Shown here one piece after another: positions 1-8,164 of a stretch of DNA of 64,000 bases. The notes under the pieces are model-generated. The model saw nothing but the letters and a program-made list of their open reading frames with translations, was not told where the DNA came from and did not search any database. A program made the translations under genes and the position numbers. The stretch is from an uncultured Oscillibacter sp. (GTDB lineage Bacteria; Bacillota; Clostridia; Oscillospirales; Oscillospiraceae). Numbering within the stretch: position 1 is the first letter of the stretch; each line of letters starts with the position of its first letter. Location of the stretch: NCBI RefSeq assembly GCF_910579365.1, contig NZ_CAJTUX010000001.1, forward strand, positions 130,605-194,604, written 5' to 3'.

Positions 1-1025
1 ATAACACTCTCAACGCCGCAGTTCAAAAGCGCCTCCGCACCGTCTCCCAAAGCGCCGCCAATGGCCAGGACCGGCACGTCCCGAACCGCCTTTGTCCGGG
101 CGGCAACACCGGCGGGCGCCTTTCCGAACGCCGATTGGGCGTCAATCCGGCCTTCGCCGGTGATGACCAGGTCCGCCGTTTCCACCAGCGCGTCAAATCC
201 GGCAAGGTCCAGTACCAGATGGATTCCGGACCGAAGCTCCGCATGGCAAAACGCCAGCATGGAACAGGCAATCCCCCCGGCGGCTCCGGCTCCCTCCGTT
301 TCCGCAGCGGCGCAGTCAAGCTGGTCCTTTAAAATGGCGGCATAGTGGGCCAGGGCGCTGTCCAGCTCCCGCACCTGCTGAGGGGCCGCTCCTTTTTGAG
401 GGCTGAAAACCGCCGCCGCCCCCCGCTCTCCGCAGAGCTTGTTTTTTACGTCGCAGGCCAGGATAAATTGGCACGCGCGGGCCTCCGGCATAAGGCCCTT
501 TGTCTCAATGCGGGCGAGCCTGGTCAATTCTCCGCCGCCATAGCCCAGCTCCCGCCCCGCTTCGTCCTGAAAAGAAACGCCCAGAGCCTGGGCAAGTCCC
601 ATGCCGCCGTCTGTCGTGGCGGAGCCGCCAAGGCCCAGGACAATCTTTTTCGCGCCATGCTCCAACGCGTGGCGGATCAGCTCCCCCGTCCCGTAGCTAG
701 TCGCCCGGACAGCGTCCCGCTCTTCCGCTCGCAGCAGCGGCAGGCCGGAGGCCGCAGCGGTTTCCACCACGGCGGTGTCCGCGTCCAGCACGCCGTATTC
801 CGCGGTGATCGGGCGGCCCAGCGGATCATGCGCCGCAACGGCGCGCTTTTCCCCGTGAAAGATGGTCACCAGCGCGTCTACGGTCCCCTCCCCGCCGTCC
901 GCCACCGGAAGCAGAATCGTTTCCGCCTGCGGAAACACGGACCGGACGCCGCGGGAAACCGCCTGCGCGGCTTCCGGGGCGGAACAGCTTCCCTTAAAGG
1001 AATCCATCGCGATCAGTACTCTCAT
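1..1025 (-). CDS. Glycerate kinase (3' end cut by window)
   Basis: Phosphorylates D-glycerate to phosphoglycerate in the cytoplasm, feeding glycerate into glycolysis. The frame opens MRVLIAMDSFKGS, and the DSFKGS signature, VADGGEGTVD (about residues 41-50) and GLGGSATTDGG (about 121-131) are typical of the GlxK/GarK family. The ATG at 1025 is preceded by AAGGAGG at good spacing. 341 codons are visible; the family usually has about 380, so some 40 C-terminal residues lie outside the window. It follows the groEL terminator on the same strand with a gap of about 200 bases, so it is probably transcribed separately. Whether the product is 2- or 3-phosphoglycerate cannot be read from the sequence. 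Confidence 0.92.
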   Translation of the reverse strand, partial: MRVLIAMDSFKGSCSAPEAAQAVSRGVRSVFPQAETILLPVADGGEGTVDALVTIFHGEKRAVAAHDPLGRPITAEYGVLDADTAVVETAAASGLPLLRAEERDAVRATSYGTGELIRHALEHGAKKIVLGLGGSATTDGGMGLAQALGVSFQDEAGRELGYGGGELTRLARIETKGLMPEARACQFILACDVKNKLCGERGAAAVFSPQKGAAPQQVRELDSALAHYAAILKDQLDCAAAETEGAGAAGGIACSMLAFCHAELRSGIHLVLDLAGFDALVETADLVITGEGRIDAQSAFGKAPAGVAARTKAVRDVPVLAIGGALGDGAEALLNCGVESV

Positions 1026-1229
1026 CGTATTCCTCCTTGTGCGTTCGACGTTTCCATCAGACATTTCCGGCGGTCTCTTCCGGCTGTTTCAGTCCGGCAA
1101 GGTCCCGATCGTATTTGATCGCGGAGCTGTGGTCTCCCGGCCCGTCCTTTCCGCGCCGCCGGAGGACTCCCCTTGCGGCGTCTGCCATGTCCCGCACACT
1201 CGGACTGTGACGCTGCTTTTCGCAAGAGG

Positions 1230-1262
1230 AAAAACCGGCACTCCGTTTCATCGGAGTGCCGG
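1230..1262 (-). terminator. Intrinsic terminator of groES-groEL
   Basis: An 11-bp perfect stem (CCGGCACTCCG / CGGAGTGCCGG, loop of 6) followed by five T on the minus strand, about 40 bases after the groEL stop. Confidence 0.9.
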
Positions 1263-1299
1263 TTCCGTGCTTAGAGAAACTTCTTCAGGGCTCTCTCAA

Positions 1300-2922
1300 T
1301 CAATACATGCCGCCCATGTCGGGAGCCGCGGGAGCCGGAGCGGGAGGCTCGGGCTTGTCGGCCACCAGGGACTCGGTGGTCAGCACCATGCCGGCGACGG
1401 AGGCGGCGTTCTCCAGAGCGGAGCGCGTCACCTTGGCGGGGTCGATGATACCGGCGGCCACCATGTCGCAGTATTCCTCCTTATAGGCGTCGAAGCCATA
1501 GCCCTTCTCGCCGGAGCGGACCTTCTCCAGAATGACGGAGCCGTCCAGGCCGGCGTTGGCGGCGATCTGGCGGATGGGGGCCTCCAGGGCCTTGGCCACG
1601 ATGCGGACGCCGGTCTTCTCGTCGCCCTCCACGCCGTTCACCAGAGACTCCACGGCGGGAATGACGTTGACGAAGATGGTGCCGCCGCCGGCGACCACGC
1701 CTTCCTCCACAGCGGCGCGGGTTGCGTTCAGGGCGTCCTCGATGCGGAGCTTCTTCTCCTTCATCTCCGTCTCGGTAGCGGCGCCCACCTTGATAACGGC
1801 CACACCGCCGGCCAGCTTGGCCAGACGCTCCTGGAGCTTCTCCTTGTCATAGTCGCTGGTGGTGCTGGCGATCTGAGAGCGGATCTGGGCAACCCGGTCC
1901 TTGATGGCCTGAGAATCGCCCGCGCCGTCCACGATGGTGGTGGTCTCCTTGGTGACCTTCACCTGACGGGCACGGCCCAGCAGGGAGATGTCGGCGGTCT
2001 TCAGCTCCAGACCGACCTCCTCGGAGATCACGGTACCGCCGGTGAGGGTGGCGATATCCTGAAGCATCTCCTTGCGGCGGTCACCGAAACCGGGGGCCTT
2101 CACGCAGACCACGTTCAGGGTGCCCCGCAAGCGGTTGACGATCAGGGTGCTCAGGGCCTCGCCCTCCACGTCCTCGGCGATGATGAGGAGCTTCTTGCCG
2201 GACTGGACCAGCTGCTCCAGCAGAGGCAGGATGTCGGCGATGACGGAAATCTTCTTGTCGGTGATGAGGATATAGGCGTCGTCCACCACGGCCTCCATCT
2301 TCTCCATATCGGTGGCCATATAGGGGGTGATATAGCCCCGGTCGAACTGCATGCCCTCCACGACCTCGCTGTAGGTCTCGGCGGTCTTGGACTCCTCAAT
2401 GGTAATGACGCCGTCGGCGGAGACCTTCTCCATGGCGTCGGCAATCAGCTTGCCAATCTCCTCGTCGCCGGAGGAAACCGCGCCGACCCGGGCGATGTCC
2501 TTGGAGCCGTCCACGGTCTTGGCCTGCTTCTTAACCTCGGCCACGGCGGCCTCAACGGCCTTGGCCATGCCCTTCTTCACCACGATGGGGTTGGCCCCGG
2601 CGGCCAGGTTCTTCAGCCCCTCGCCAATCATGGCCTGGGCCAGGAGGGTTGCGGTGGTGGTGCCGTCGCCGGCCACGTCGTTGGTCTTGGTGGAAACTTC
2701 CTTCACCAGCTGGGCGCCCATGTTCTCAAAGGGATCGTCCAACTCGATTTCCTTGGCGATGGTCACGCCGTCGTTGGTGATAAGGGGCGCGCCGTACTTC
2801 TTATCCAGAACCACGTTCCGGCCCTTGGGGCCCAGGGTGATCTTGACGGTATCAGCCAGAGTATTGACGCCGGTCTCCAGCGCCTTGCGGGCGTCCTCGC
2901 CGCGCTTGATGAGCTTAGACAT
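1300..2922 (-). CDS. groL: Chaperonin GroEL (Hsp60)
   Basis: Forms the 14-mer ATP-driven folding chamber that, with GroES, refolds cytoplasmic proteins. It has 540 residues, the family's normal length. It shows the ATP-binding GDGTTTATLLAQ segment near residue 86 and ends in a GGMY-type tail (PDMGGMY). ATG at 2922 has a TAGGAGGTAGATT-like ribosome site. It is the second gene of groES-groEL under CIRCE control, but the two genes are separated by 273 bases packed with hairpins rather than the usual short gap. A good terminator follows at 1230-1262. Confidence 0.98.
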   Translation of the reverse strand: MSKLIKRGEDARKALETGVNTLADTVKITLGPKGRNVVLDKKYGAPLITNDGVTIAKEIELDDPFENMGAQLVKEVSTKTNDVAGDGTTTATLLAQAMIGEGLKNLAAGANPIVVKKGMAKAVEAAVAEVKKQAKTVDGSKDIARVGAVSSGDEEIGKLIADAMEKVSADGVITIEESKTAETYSEVVEGMQFDRGYITPYMATDMEKMEAVVDDAYILITDKKISVIADILPLLEQLVQSGKKLLIIAEDVEGEALSTLIVNRLRGTLNVVCVKAPGFGDRRKEMLQDIATLTGGTVISEEVGLELKTADISLLGRARQVKVTKETTTIVDGAGDSQAIKDRVAQIRSQIASTTSDYDKEKLQERLAKLAGGVAVIKVGAATETEMKEKKLRIEDALNATRAAVEEGVVAGGGTIFVNVIPAVESLVNGVEGDEKTGVRIVAKALEAPIRQIAANAGLDGSVILEKVRSGEKGYGFDAYKEEYCDMVAAGIIDPAKVTRSALENAASVAGMVLTTESLVADKPEPPAPAPAAPDMGGMY

Positions 2923-2960
2923 AATAAATCTACCTCCATAGCAGTGTTTTGTCAGAACCG

Positions 2961-3189
2961 TGAAATCAAAGGGCGAAGCCTCTTTGATTTCACCGGGGGT
3001 CCAGGGGGTGTCCCCCTGGTTTCTCCGCCAAGCGGAGAAAAAAGTTCTATCATTTTCCTGACAACATGCGCGTCAGGAAAATTCCCCGACCCGTGCGCCC
3101 TGGGCGCACACACCGGTGACGCCGCGTCACTGGTGAGGGGGGATTCTCAAGGGGGGCGAAGTCCCCTCTTGAAACGCGCAGCAGCGCGT
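2961..3189. repeat. Array of eight consecutive hairpins between groES and groEL
   Basis: Read directly, stems in order: 2961-2992 (TGAAATCAAAG arms), 3001-3019 (CCAGGGGG), 3020-3040 (TTTCTCCGC), 3052-3082 (ATTTTCCTGAC), 3093-3109 (GTGCGC), 3111-3135 (CACCGGTGACGC, one G-T pair), 3145-3173 (imperfect), 3174-3189 (ACGCGC). They fill the whole groES-groEL gap and no open gene lies in it. It could be a mobile repeat of the REP/BIME kind, or an mRNA structure that changes the GroES:GroEL ratio; neither is shown. Confidence 0.8.
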
Positions 3190-3195
3190 CTTGCA

Positions 3196-3480
3196 TTACT
3201 CCACGATAGCCAGAATATCGTTCTGCCGGACGACGGTGTACTCCACATCCTCCAGCTTCACCTTGGTGCCGGCGTACTGGCTGGTGATGACCTTGTCGCC
3301 GGGCTTCACGGTCATGGTGACTTCCTTTCCGTCCACCATGCCGCCGGGGCCGACGCAGATGACTTCGGCCACAGAGGGCTTCTCCTTGGCGGAGCCGGTG
3401 AGAATGATGCCGCCCTTGGTGGTCTCCTCGGTCTCTACCATCTTCAGAATGACACGGTCTGCAAGCGGGGTGAGTTTCAT
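3196..3480 (-). CDS. groES: Co-chaperonin GroES (Hsp10)
   Basis: Heptameric lid of the GroEL chamber. The 94-residue protein begins MKLTPLADRVILK and has the expected mobile-loop region with a GSAKEKP turn (about residues 28-34) and the VGPGG turn after it. The ribosome site is AAGGAGG. First gene of the heat-shock operon: a sigma-A promoter at 3564-3592 and a CIRCE operator at 3529-3555 stand directly upstream, so HrcA (encoded at 14445-15500 in this same window) should repress it. Confidence 0.97.
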   Translation of the reverse strand: MKLTPLADRVILKMVETEETTKGGIILTGSAKEKPSVAEVICVGPGGMVDGKEVTMTVKPGDKVITSQYAGTKVKLEDVEYTVVRQNDILAIVE

Positions 3481-3528
3481 TTGGGTTTCCTCCTTAAAAT
3501 ATAAAAATTTGAAAAAACATAATCACTG

Positions 3529-3555
3529 TTAGCACTCAAATACCAGGAGTGCTAA
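3529..3555. promoter_or_regulatory. CIRCE operator of groES-groEL
   Basis: Perfect TTAGCACTC-N9-GAGTGCTAA inverted repeat, the consensus HrcA binding site, placed between the promoter and groES. Confidence 0.97.
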
Positions 3556-3563
3556 CAGTGATT

Positions 3564-3592
3564 ATCATAGTACAGCCGCCCCCATTTGTAAA
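3564..3592 (-). promoter_or_regulatory. Sigma-A promoter of groES-groEL
   Basis: On the minus strand TTTACA at 3592-3587, a 17-base spacer, then TATGAT at 3569-3564. CIRCE follows within 10 bases, in the region where transcription should start. Confidence 0.88.
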
Positions 3593-3674
3593 GGGGGATT
3601 TTCTCAAAAGTTATGAAGAATTTGTAAATGTTGCAGGAAGTTCCATTTCAGGAAAGCGCTTCGTGCCGGCGCGT

Positions 3675-3917
3675 CTACTCCAGCAGCCAATCGTCCACGA
3701 TGTCCCGCAGGGCCACGGGCGTCACGCCGCCCCGGATCAGCGACGCCAGCAGCTCCTGCACCTTCTCCCGCGAGGGGCTGAGGTCCCAAACAGCCGCCTC
3801 CTCTCCGTCAAGCTCCACTTGAATGCCATACGATGGCTCTTCCGGCGTTCCCTCCAGCAGGTAGTACCGCGCCTGAGACGCCAAACACTGGGTTTCTCTC
3901 ATCAACCGCTTCTGCAC
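3675..3917 (-). CDS. Small conserved protein, DUF6514-like
   Basis: An 80-residue protein without a signal peptide or membrane segment. The sequence (YGIQVELDGEEAAVWDLSP, then a helical C-terminus ending VDDWLLE) resembles small Clostridial proteins classed as DUF6514; I make that assignment from memory and it is tentative. The start used is GTG at 3917; an ATG six codons in (MRETQ) is possible. Function is unknown. The notable context is upstream: four TGTCGAA boxes at 4006-4095, which suggests control by the sporulation regulator Spo0A. It is separated from the TOPRIM gene behind it by that regulatory region. Confidence 0.7.
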   Translation of the reverse strand: MQKRLMRETQCLASQARYYLLEGTPEEPSYGIQVELDGEEAAVWDLSPSREKVQELLASLIRGGVTPVALRDIVDDWLLE

Positions 3918-4005
3918 GCCGCCGCCCCCTTTTCATATTTCTCTCGCTTCCGTTCAGGAAACGAGCCGTTTCTATTTTCAGGATAGCATGGGCTGTCCAG
4001 CAAAA

Positions 4006-4095
4006 TTTGTCGAATTTTGTCGAATCCGGTTTACCGGTTCGTCCAAAGCGCAAATTTTGTCGAAAAAAAGGCGGCGGAGAAGGCGGCATGTCGAA
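4006..4095. promoter_or_regulatory. Cluster of four Spo0A-type (0A) boxes
   Basis: TTTGTCGAA occurs perfectly at 4006-4014, 4016-4024 and 4056-4064, and CATGTCGAA at 4087-4095, all in the same orientation. The first two are one helical turn apart. The consensus 0A box is TGTCGAA. They lie 90-180 bases upstream of the small gene that starts at 3917. Confidence 0.75.
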
Positions 4096-4112
4096 AAAGA
4101 GGACCGCCCGGG

Positions 4113-4724
4113 TCACAGGCAATCCTCCTGTTCGGAAAGCGCTTTCGACAGCAGCGCTTCCAGCTCCTCCCGGCTGAAGAGAAGGTTCAGCGCCTCCAGC
4201 AGTCCGTTGGCCGTCAGATGTTCCGGCAGGTCCAGGCGTTTTAGAAGGCGGCGGCGCCGTTCCGCGCTCCCCTCCCCGCCGCTGAGTCCCAGGACAACCA
4301 GGTCCGCCTTGGTGAGCCCCCCCCTCTCTCCGGCGGAGGGCTCGTCCTCAAACGTCGCCCCGGCGCGGCGGAGCGTCTCCAGCAAAACGGCGGGGGACAT
4401 GCCTTCCACTCCCAGCTTCCCCTCCTTGCCGCCCCGGCGCTTCCGGCGCTCCTTTCCCTTCACATCGGGGATATACGCCTGCTTCACCCGTTCTTTCGGC
4501 AGGGCTCCTTTGAGATAGTTCCGGAGGAGAAACCCGGCCCCGTCGCTGTCCGTGAGGATGATGAGGCCCTGCTTCTCCGCCAGGCGGCGCAGGAACGCCA
4601 GCTTTTCCCGGTCGTTGAACACGGCAAAGCCCCCCAGCGTGACGACTGTGGCGTCCACCACCTGGGAGATCGTGTTCTTATCGTAGCGGCCCTCCACCAC
4701 AATAACTTCCCTGATTCGTTTCAC
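4113..4724 (-). CDS. TOPRIM-domain protein, ribonuclease M5-like
   Basis: Probable TOPRIM nuclease of the ribonuclease M5 group, whose known members mature 5S rRNA. The TOPRIM core is visible: the glutamate of VVEGRYDKNT (E11) and the DSD motif of LTDSDGAGF (D59, D61), the metal-binding residues of the fold. The C-terminal half (basic KGKERRKRRGGK, then a DUF4093-like tail) differs from Bacillus RnmV, so the RNA substrate is inferred. The start is GTG at 4724, three bases after the holA stop, implying translation from the comEC-holA transcript. 203 residues. Confidence 0.8.
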   Translation of the reverse strand: MKRIREVIVVEGRYDKNTISQVVDATVVTLGGFAVFNDREKLAFLRRLAEKQGLIILTDSDGAGFLLRNYLKGALPKERVKQAYIPDVKGKERRKRRGGKEGKLGVEGMSPAVLLETLRRAGATFEDEPSAGERGGLTKADLVVLGLSGGEGSAERRRRLLKRLDLPEHLTANGLLEALNLLFSREELEALLSKALSEQEDCL

Positions 4725-4727
4725 GGC

Positions 4728-5783
4728 TCATCTCCTCCTTGCCGCCAGCCGGACCAGCAGCAGCTTCAGCTCTCCCGCGCTGTCCACGCCCCGCTCGCTC
4801 TTCATCCGGCGGTCCAGGACCTGGCACTGCCGCACCGCCTGGGCGCACCACTCTCCCGTGGTCCGCCGGGCGGCGGAGAGAAGCAGCTTGGCGGGATAGT
4901 CGCTCTTCATGCCCCACAGCTCCATCAGCCAGTACCGGTCCCGCCCGCTGTCCAGAGCCAGCCGGGCCGTCCAGATGCGGCGGAGCTGGCTGCCCAGGGC
5001 CGCCAGAATCAAAATAGGCTCCGTCTGCATTTTCAGAAGGTCCCCCAGAATGGACGCCGCCTGATCGTAATTACCCTGGAGCACCGCGTCCGACAAGCGG
5101 AACACCTCCGCCGACAGCACCGGGTCCGCCACGGCGTCCACGTCCTCTCGAGTGACGGCGGGTCCCTTGGCGTAGGCGGCAATCTTTTGAATCTCCGGCA
5201 CCAGCCCCGTCATCAGGCCGCCGCAGGTGAAGACCAGGTACTCCGCCGTCTGCCGGTCGATCTCCTTTCCCAAGGCCTTAAAGCGGCGGGAAATCCAGGG
5301 CAGCAGGTCGCTGTTCTCCGCCGCCGGAAACTCCACCGCCTCCACATACGTGTCCAGGGCCTTGCAGAGCTTTTTCATGGTCCGGTTGGGCTTGTACTCC
5401 AGCGTGTCATAGACAAAGACCAAACAGCAGTAAGGCGGCAGGTCCTCCAGCAAAGCGATGAGCTTTCCGCGCTGCTCCTCTCCCAATTTGAAGATATCAT
5501 AGTCCGTGACGGCCGTCATCGTCCGCTCCGCCATCATGGGCATGGCCTCCACCGTCTCCGACAGGCTCTGCGCCGTGACGTCCTTCCCCTCCAGCGCATG
5601 GTAGTTGAAGGTCTCGAAACCCGGGGGAATCAGCTTTTTGCGCAGCTCTCCCAGATAGTACTCCCGAAGATAGCTCTCCTCTCCGTAGAAGATATACGCG
5701 GCGGCAGGCGTGCCGGCGGACAGATCCGCCTTCAATTTTTGAAGGGCCGCGCCCCGGCGGGGGGCTCTTTTTGCATTAGCCAT
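4728..5783 (-). CDS. holA: DNA polymerase III delta subunit
   Basis: Delta is the clamp-loader subunit that opens the beta clamp at the replication fork. The 351-residue protein has the usual arrangement: an N-terminal segment with FYGEESYLREYYL, the DYDIFKLGEEQRGKL region, and a helical C-terminal collar domain (LLKMQTEPILILAALGSQLRR). I place the start at ATG 5783 (MANAKRAPRR) because AGGAGG stands seven bases before it, and it overlaps the last codons of comEC by 8 bases, which fits translational coupling. The longer frame to 5909 has no such site. The comEC-holA order is common in Firmicutes. Confidence 0.93.
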   Translation of the reverse strand: MANAKRAPRRGAALQKLKADLSAGTPAAAYIFYGEESYLREYYLGELRKKLIPPGFETFNYHALEGKDVTAQSLSETVEAMPMMAERTMTAVTDYDIFKLGEEQRGKLIALLEDLPPYCCLVFVYDTLEYKPNRTMKKLCKALDTYVEAVEFPAAENSDLLPWISRRFKALGKEIDRQTAEYLVFTCGGLMTGLVPEIQKIAAYAKGPAVTREDVDAVADPVLSAEVFRLSDAVLQGNYDQAASILGDLLKMQTEPILILAALGSQLRRIWTARLALDSGRDRYWLMELWGMKSDYPAKLLLSAARRTTGEWCAQAVRQCQVLDRRMKSERGVDSAGELKLLLVRLAARRR

Positions 5784-8028
5784 GGGATTCCTCCTGATTC
5801 CAGGCGAGATGGATGGTTCCATGCAGGTCCGTGCGGTAAATTTCACAGCCCTGCCGGGCCAGACGGAGCAGCGTCTCCCCGGCGGGATGCCCGTAGCTGT
5901 TGGGCCCAACGCTGATACAGACCGTCTCCGGGCACAGCGTCTCCAGCAGAAGCTGAGAGGTGGCGTATCTGGACCCGTGGTGCCCCGCCACCATTCCCTC
6001 GATTTCCGGCAGGCCGCAGGACTCCAGCAAAACCGCCTCCGTGGCGGCGCTCATGTCGCCGGTAATGAGAAAGTACCGGTTCCAGGCGGAGGCCAGCAGG
6101 GACAGGCCGCGGTCATTGTCCCCGGCGTTCCCCAGGGGCGGGAAAACGGTCAGCGTTCCCTCCCCAAAGTCCAGCCGCTCCTCCTCCGTTACAAAGCGGA
6201 TCTGGACGCCGTGCTCCCCGGCGGCGGCCCGCAGCGCGTCCTGGGGCCCCGGGCCGTCTTTCGGCTCCGGAAGCAGCAGCGTCCCCACCTCCAGCCGTGC
6301 CAGGAGGCCCGTCACGCCGGAGATATGGTCGCTGTCACAGTGGGTGAGCACGAGCCAGTCCAAACGCCGGCATCCCATGCTGAGAAGCTGCCGGGCGGCG
6401 GTCTCTCCGGGAGCTTTCCAGCTGTTGGCGCTTCCGCAGTCCACCAGGGCGAAGCGCCCGCCGGAGGCCAGCGCCACACTCTGCCCCTGACCCACATCCA
6501 TTACCAGAATCTCCAGGCCGCCGCGATACCGCTCCTCGCCCAGCCGGACGGTGAGGGCCAGCGTCAGCGCCGCCAGCGCGGCGGCCAGCGCGTACTTCCG
6601 CCGTCCCGCCCGCCGGGCCAGATAAGCGGCGGCAAAGAGGATGTAGACATAAACGATCCAGTATTTCAAATAGGGATTGGCGGTATACACCGCGTGATAG
6701 GGAACCTGGGAAAGGCCCCCGGCGGCAAGGAGAATGTAAGCCGCCGCCGCTTGTGCCGGAAGAGCCAGCAGCGCTCCCAGCGGCGGAATCACAAAGCTGG
6801 CAAACACCGCCGCCAGCCCGAACAGGAACGCTCCGCTGGCGGCCCAGAGGCAGAGCGCGGCGCTCAGCGGCGCAATCAGCACCAGCGCGCCGAAATAATA
6901 CGCCGTCAGGGGCACGGTGAACACCATTGCCCCCATGGACACGGAAAAGGAGACCGCCAGGAAGCGGAACCCTCTCCCCCGCCTCTTCCCGTTCTTCAAC
7001 CATTGGTAGACCTTCGGCGACAGCCAGAGAATCCCCGTCATGGCGGCGAAGGACAATTGCAGGCTGACCGAAGCGGCGGCAAAGGGATTGGCCAGCAGGA
7101 TGAGGAACAGCGCCGCCAGCAGAGACGTGGGCCCGTCGCTCTCCCGGCGGACCAGAATCGCCAGCAGCGGCAAGGACAGCATCACACAGGCCCGGAGCAC
7201 CGAGGGGCTGCCCCCGGTGAGGGCGGCGTAAAACGCCAGCAACGGAATCCCCAGCAGGGCCTGTAATCTCCGGTCCGGCAGGAGAAACCCCGCCAGAGCC
7301 ATGAGAAAACCGCAGTGCATCCCGGACACCGCCAGGATGTGGCTCAGCCCCGCCTCGGTAAGCGCCGTGTAAGCCGCTTCGGAGACCTCTCCCCGGTCCC
7401 CCGTCAAAAGGGCCATGAGAAACCCGGCGGCGTCGCCGTGGAACAGGTCCCGTATGCGCCGCTCCATCGCCTGTCTCAGGCGGACCGGATACCACCGGGG
7501 ACTGCGGCGGCTGCCCTCCTCCGCCGTGAATTCCCCCCGGCCATAGGCCAGCAGGAAAACCCCCTTGGACGTGAAGGATGTGACGTCCTCATCCCGAATG
7601 CGGGCGGCGCTGCGGAGAAGCGCCGTTCCGGTCACCGTCTGTCCCGGAGCCAGCTCCAGCAGCTCCTCCCCGCCGTAAAGCACGGCCTTGCCGGGAAGGC
7701 CCTCCAGCCGTACCGTCACCCGCGCGCCAAAATCGCCGGGCTCCGGGTATTCGCAGAGCGTGGCGGCGACAGGCTCCGTTCTGCCGGCCAGCGCCTCGTT
7801 GGGCCGCTGCACCTGCCGGGCATAGAGCCAGCTGTAGCCCAGCCCCAACGCCAGCGCCGAGGCAAATACCAGGACCCTCCTCCGCCACGTCCCAGGCAGG
7901 GCCAGCGCCAGCACGCCCAGGGCCAGGCTGGCCAGCGCCGCCGCCAGAGGCCAGCCGCCCTCCAGCAGGTACTGCGCCAGAAAGATACCCAGAGAAACGC
8001 CTCCGGCAAAGACCGCCAGCCGCCTCAC
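5776..8028 (-). CDS. comEC: DNA internalization / competence channel ComEC (Rec2)
   Basis: Membrane channel that passes single-stranded DNA into the cell during transformation. Order of parts: N-terminal membrane segments and a DUF4131-like domain, the Competence domain with many membrane helices (ILAVSGMHCGFLMAL), then a metallo-beta-lactamase-like domain (MDVGQGQSVAL, LTHCDSDHISG with the HxDxDH-type metal ligands, and GHHGS). The start is uncertain. I use GTG at 8028 (VRRLAVFAGG), where the family's hydrophobic N-terminus begins; an in-frame ATG at 8154 would add 42 polar residues encoded across a perfect hairpin at 8116-8143. The gene overlaps holA by 8 bases. Confidence 0.9.
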   Translation of the reverse strand: MRRLAVFAGGVSLGIFLAQYLLEGGWPLAAALASLALGVLALALPGTWRRRVLVFASALALGLGYSWLYARQVQRPNEALAGRTEPVAATLCEYPEPGDFGARVTVRLEGLPGKAVLYGGEELLELAPGQTVTGTALLRSAARIRDEDVTSFTSKGVFLLAYGRGEFTAEEGSRRSPRWYPVRLRQAMERRIRDLFHGDAAGFLMALLTGDRGEVSEAAYTALTEAGLSHILAVSGMHCGFLMALAGFLLPDRRLQALLGIPLLAFYAALTGGSPSVLRACVMLSLPLLAILVRRESDGPTSLLAALFLILLANPFAAASVSLQLSFAAMTGILWLSPKVYQWLKNGKRRGRGFRFLAVSFSVSMGAMVFTVPLTAYYFGALVLIAPLSAALCLWAASGAFLFGLAAVFASFVIPPLGALLALPAQAAAAYILLAAGGLSQVPYHAVYTANPYLKYWIVYVYILFAAAYLARRAGRRKYALAAALAALTLALTVRLGEERYRGGLEILVMDVGQGQSVALASGGRFALVDCGSANSWKAPGETAARQLLSMGCRRLDWLVLTHCDSDHISGVTGLLARLEVGTLLLPEPKDGPGPQDALRAAAGEHGVQIRFVTEEERLDFGEGTLTVFPPLGNAGDNDRGLSLLASAWNRYFLITGDMSAATEAVLLESCGLPEIEGMVAGHHGSRYATSQLLLETLCPETVCISVGPNSYGHPAGETLLRLARQGCEIYRTDLHGTIHLAWNQEESHG

Positions 8029-8115
8029 GGCCGCCGGTCCGCCGGAACGCGATATCGGATTCCCATGTCCATCACCCGGCCCCTTTCCGAAAGTCTCCCT
8101 TGATAAACGGCGGAA

Positions 8116-8143
8116 GCTCCCGGAGGGATTTTCCTCCGGGAGC
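8116..8143 (-). terminator. Hairpin after the DUF4015 gene, possible weak terminator
   Basis: A perfect 11-bp inverted repeat (GCTCCCGGAGG / CCTCCGGGAGC, loop 6) 22 bases after the stop of the 8165-9259 gene. The T tail is poor, so it may be an mRNA end-stabilizer instead. Confidence 0.55.
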
Positions 8144-8164
8144 CTATCTTCCATACGGACCCCG

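Noticed and set aside
862..3504. An 880-codon open frame on the plus strand across groEL and groES
   Set aside because: It is the exact antisense of groEL/groES, produced by G/C-rich codon bias; Gly/Leu/His/Asp-rich composition, no ribosome site, no family.
8029..8154. Longer start for ComEC (ATG 8154)
   Set aside because: The extra 42 residues are polar, unlike the family, and would be encoded across an 11-bp perfect hairpin; kept as an alternative, not as the call.
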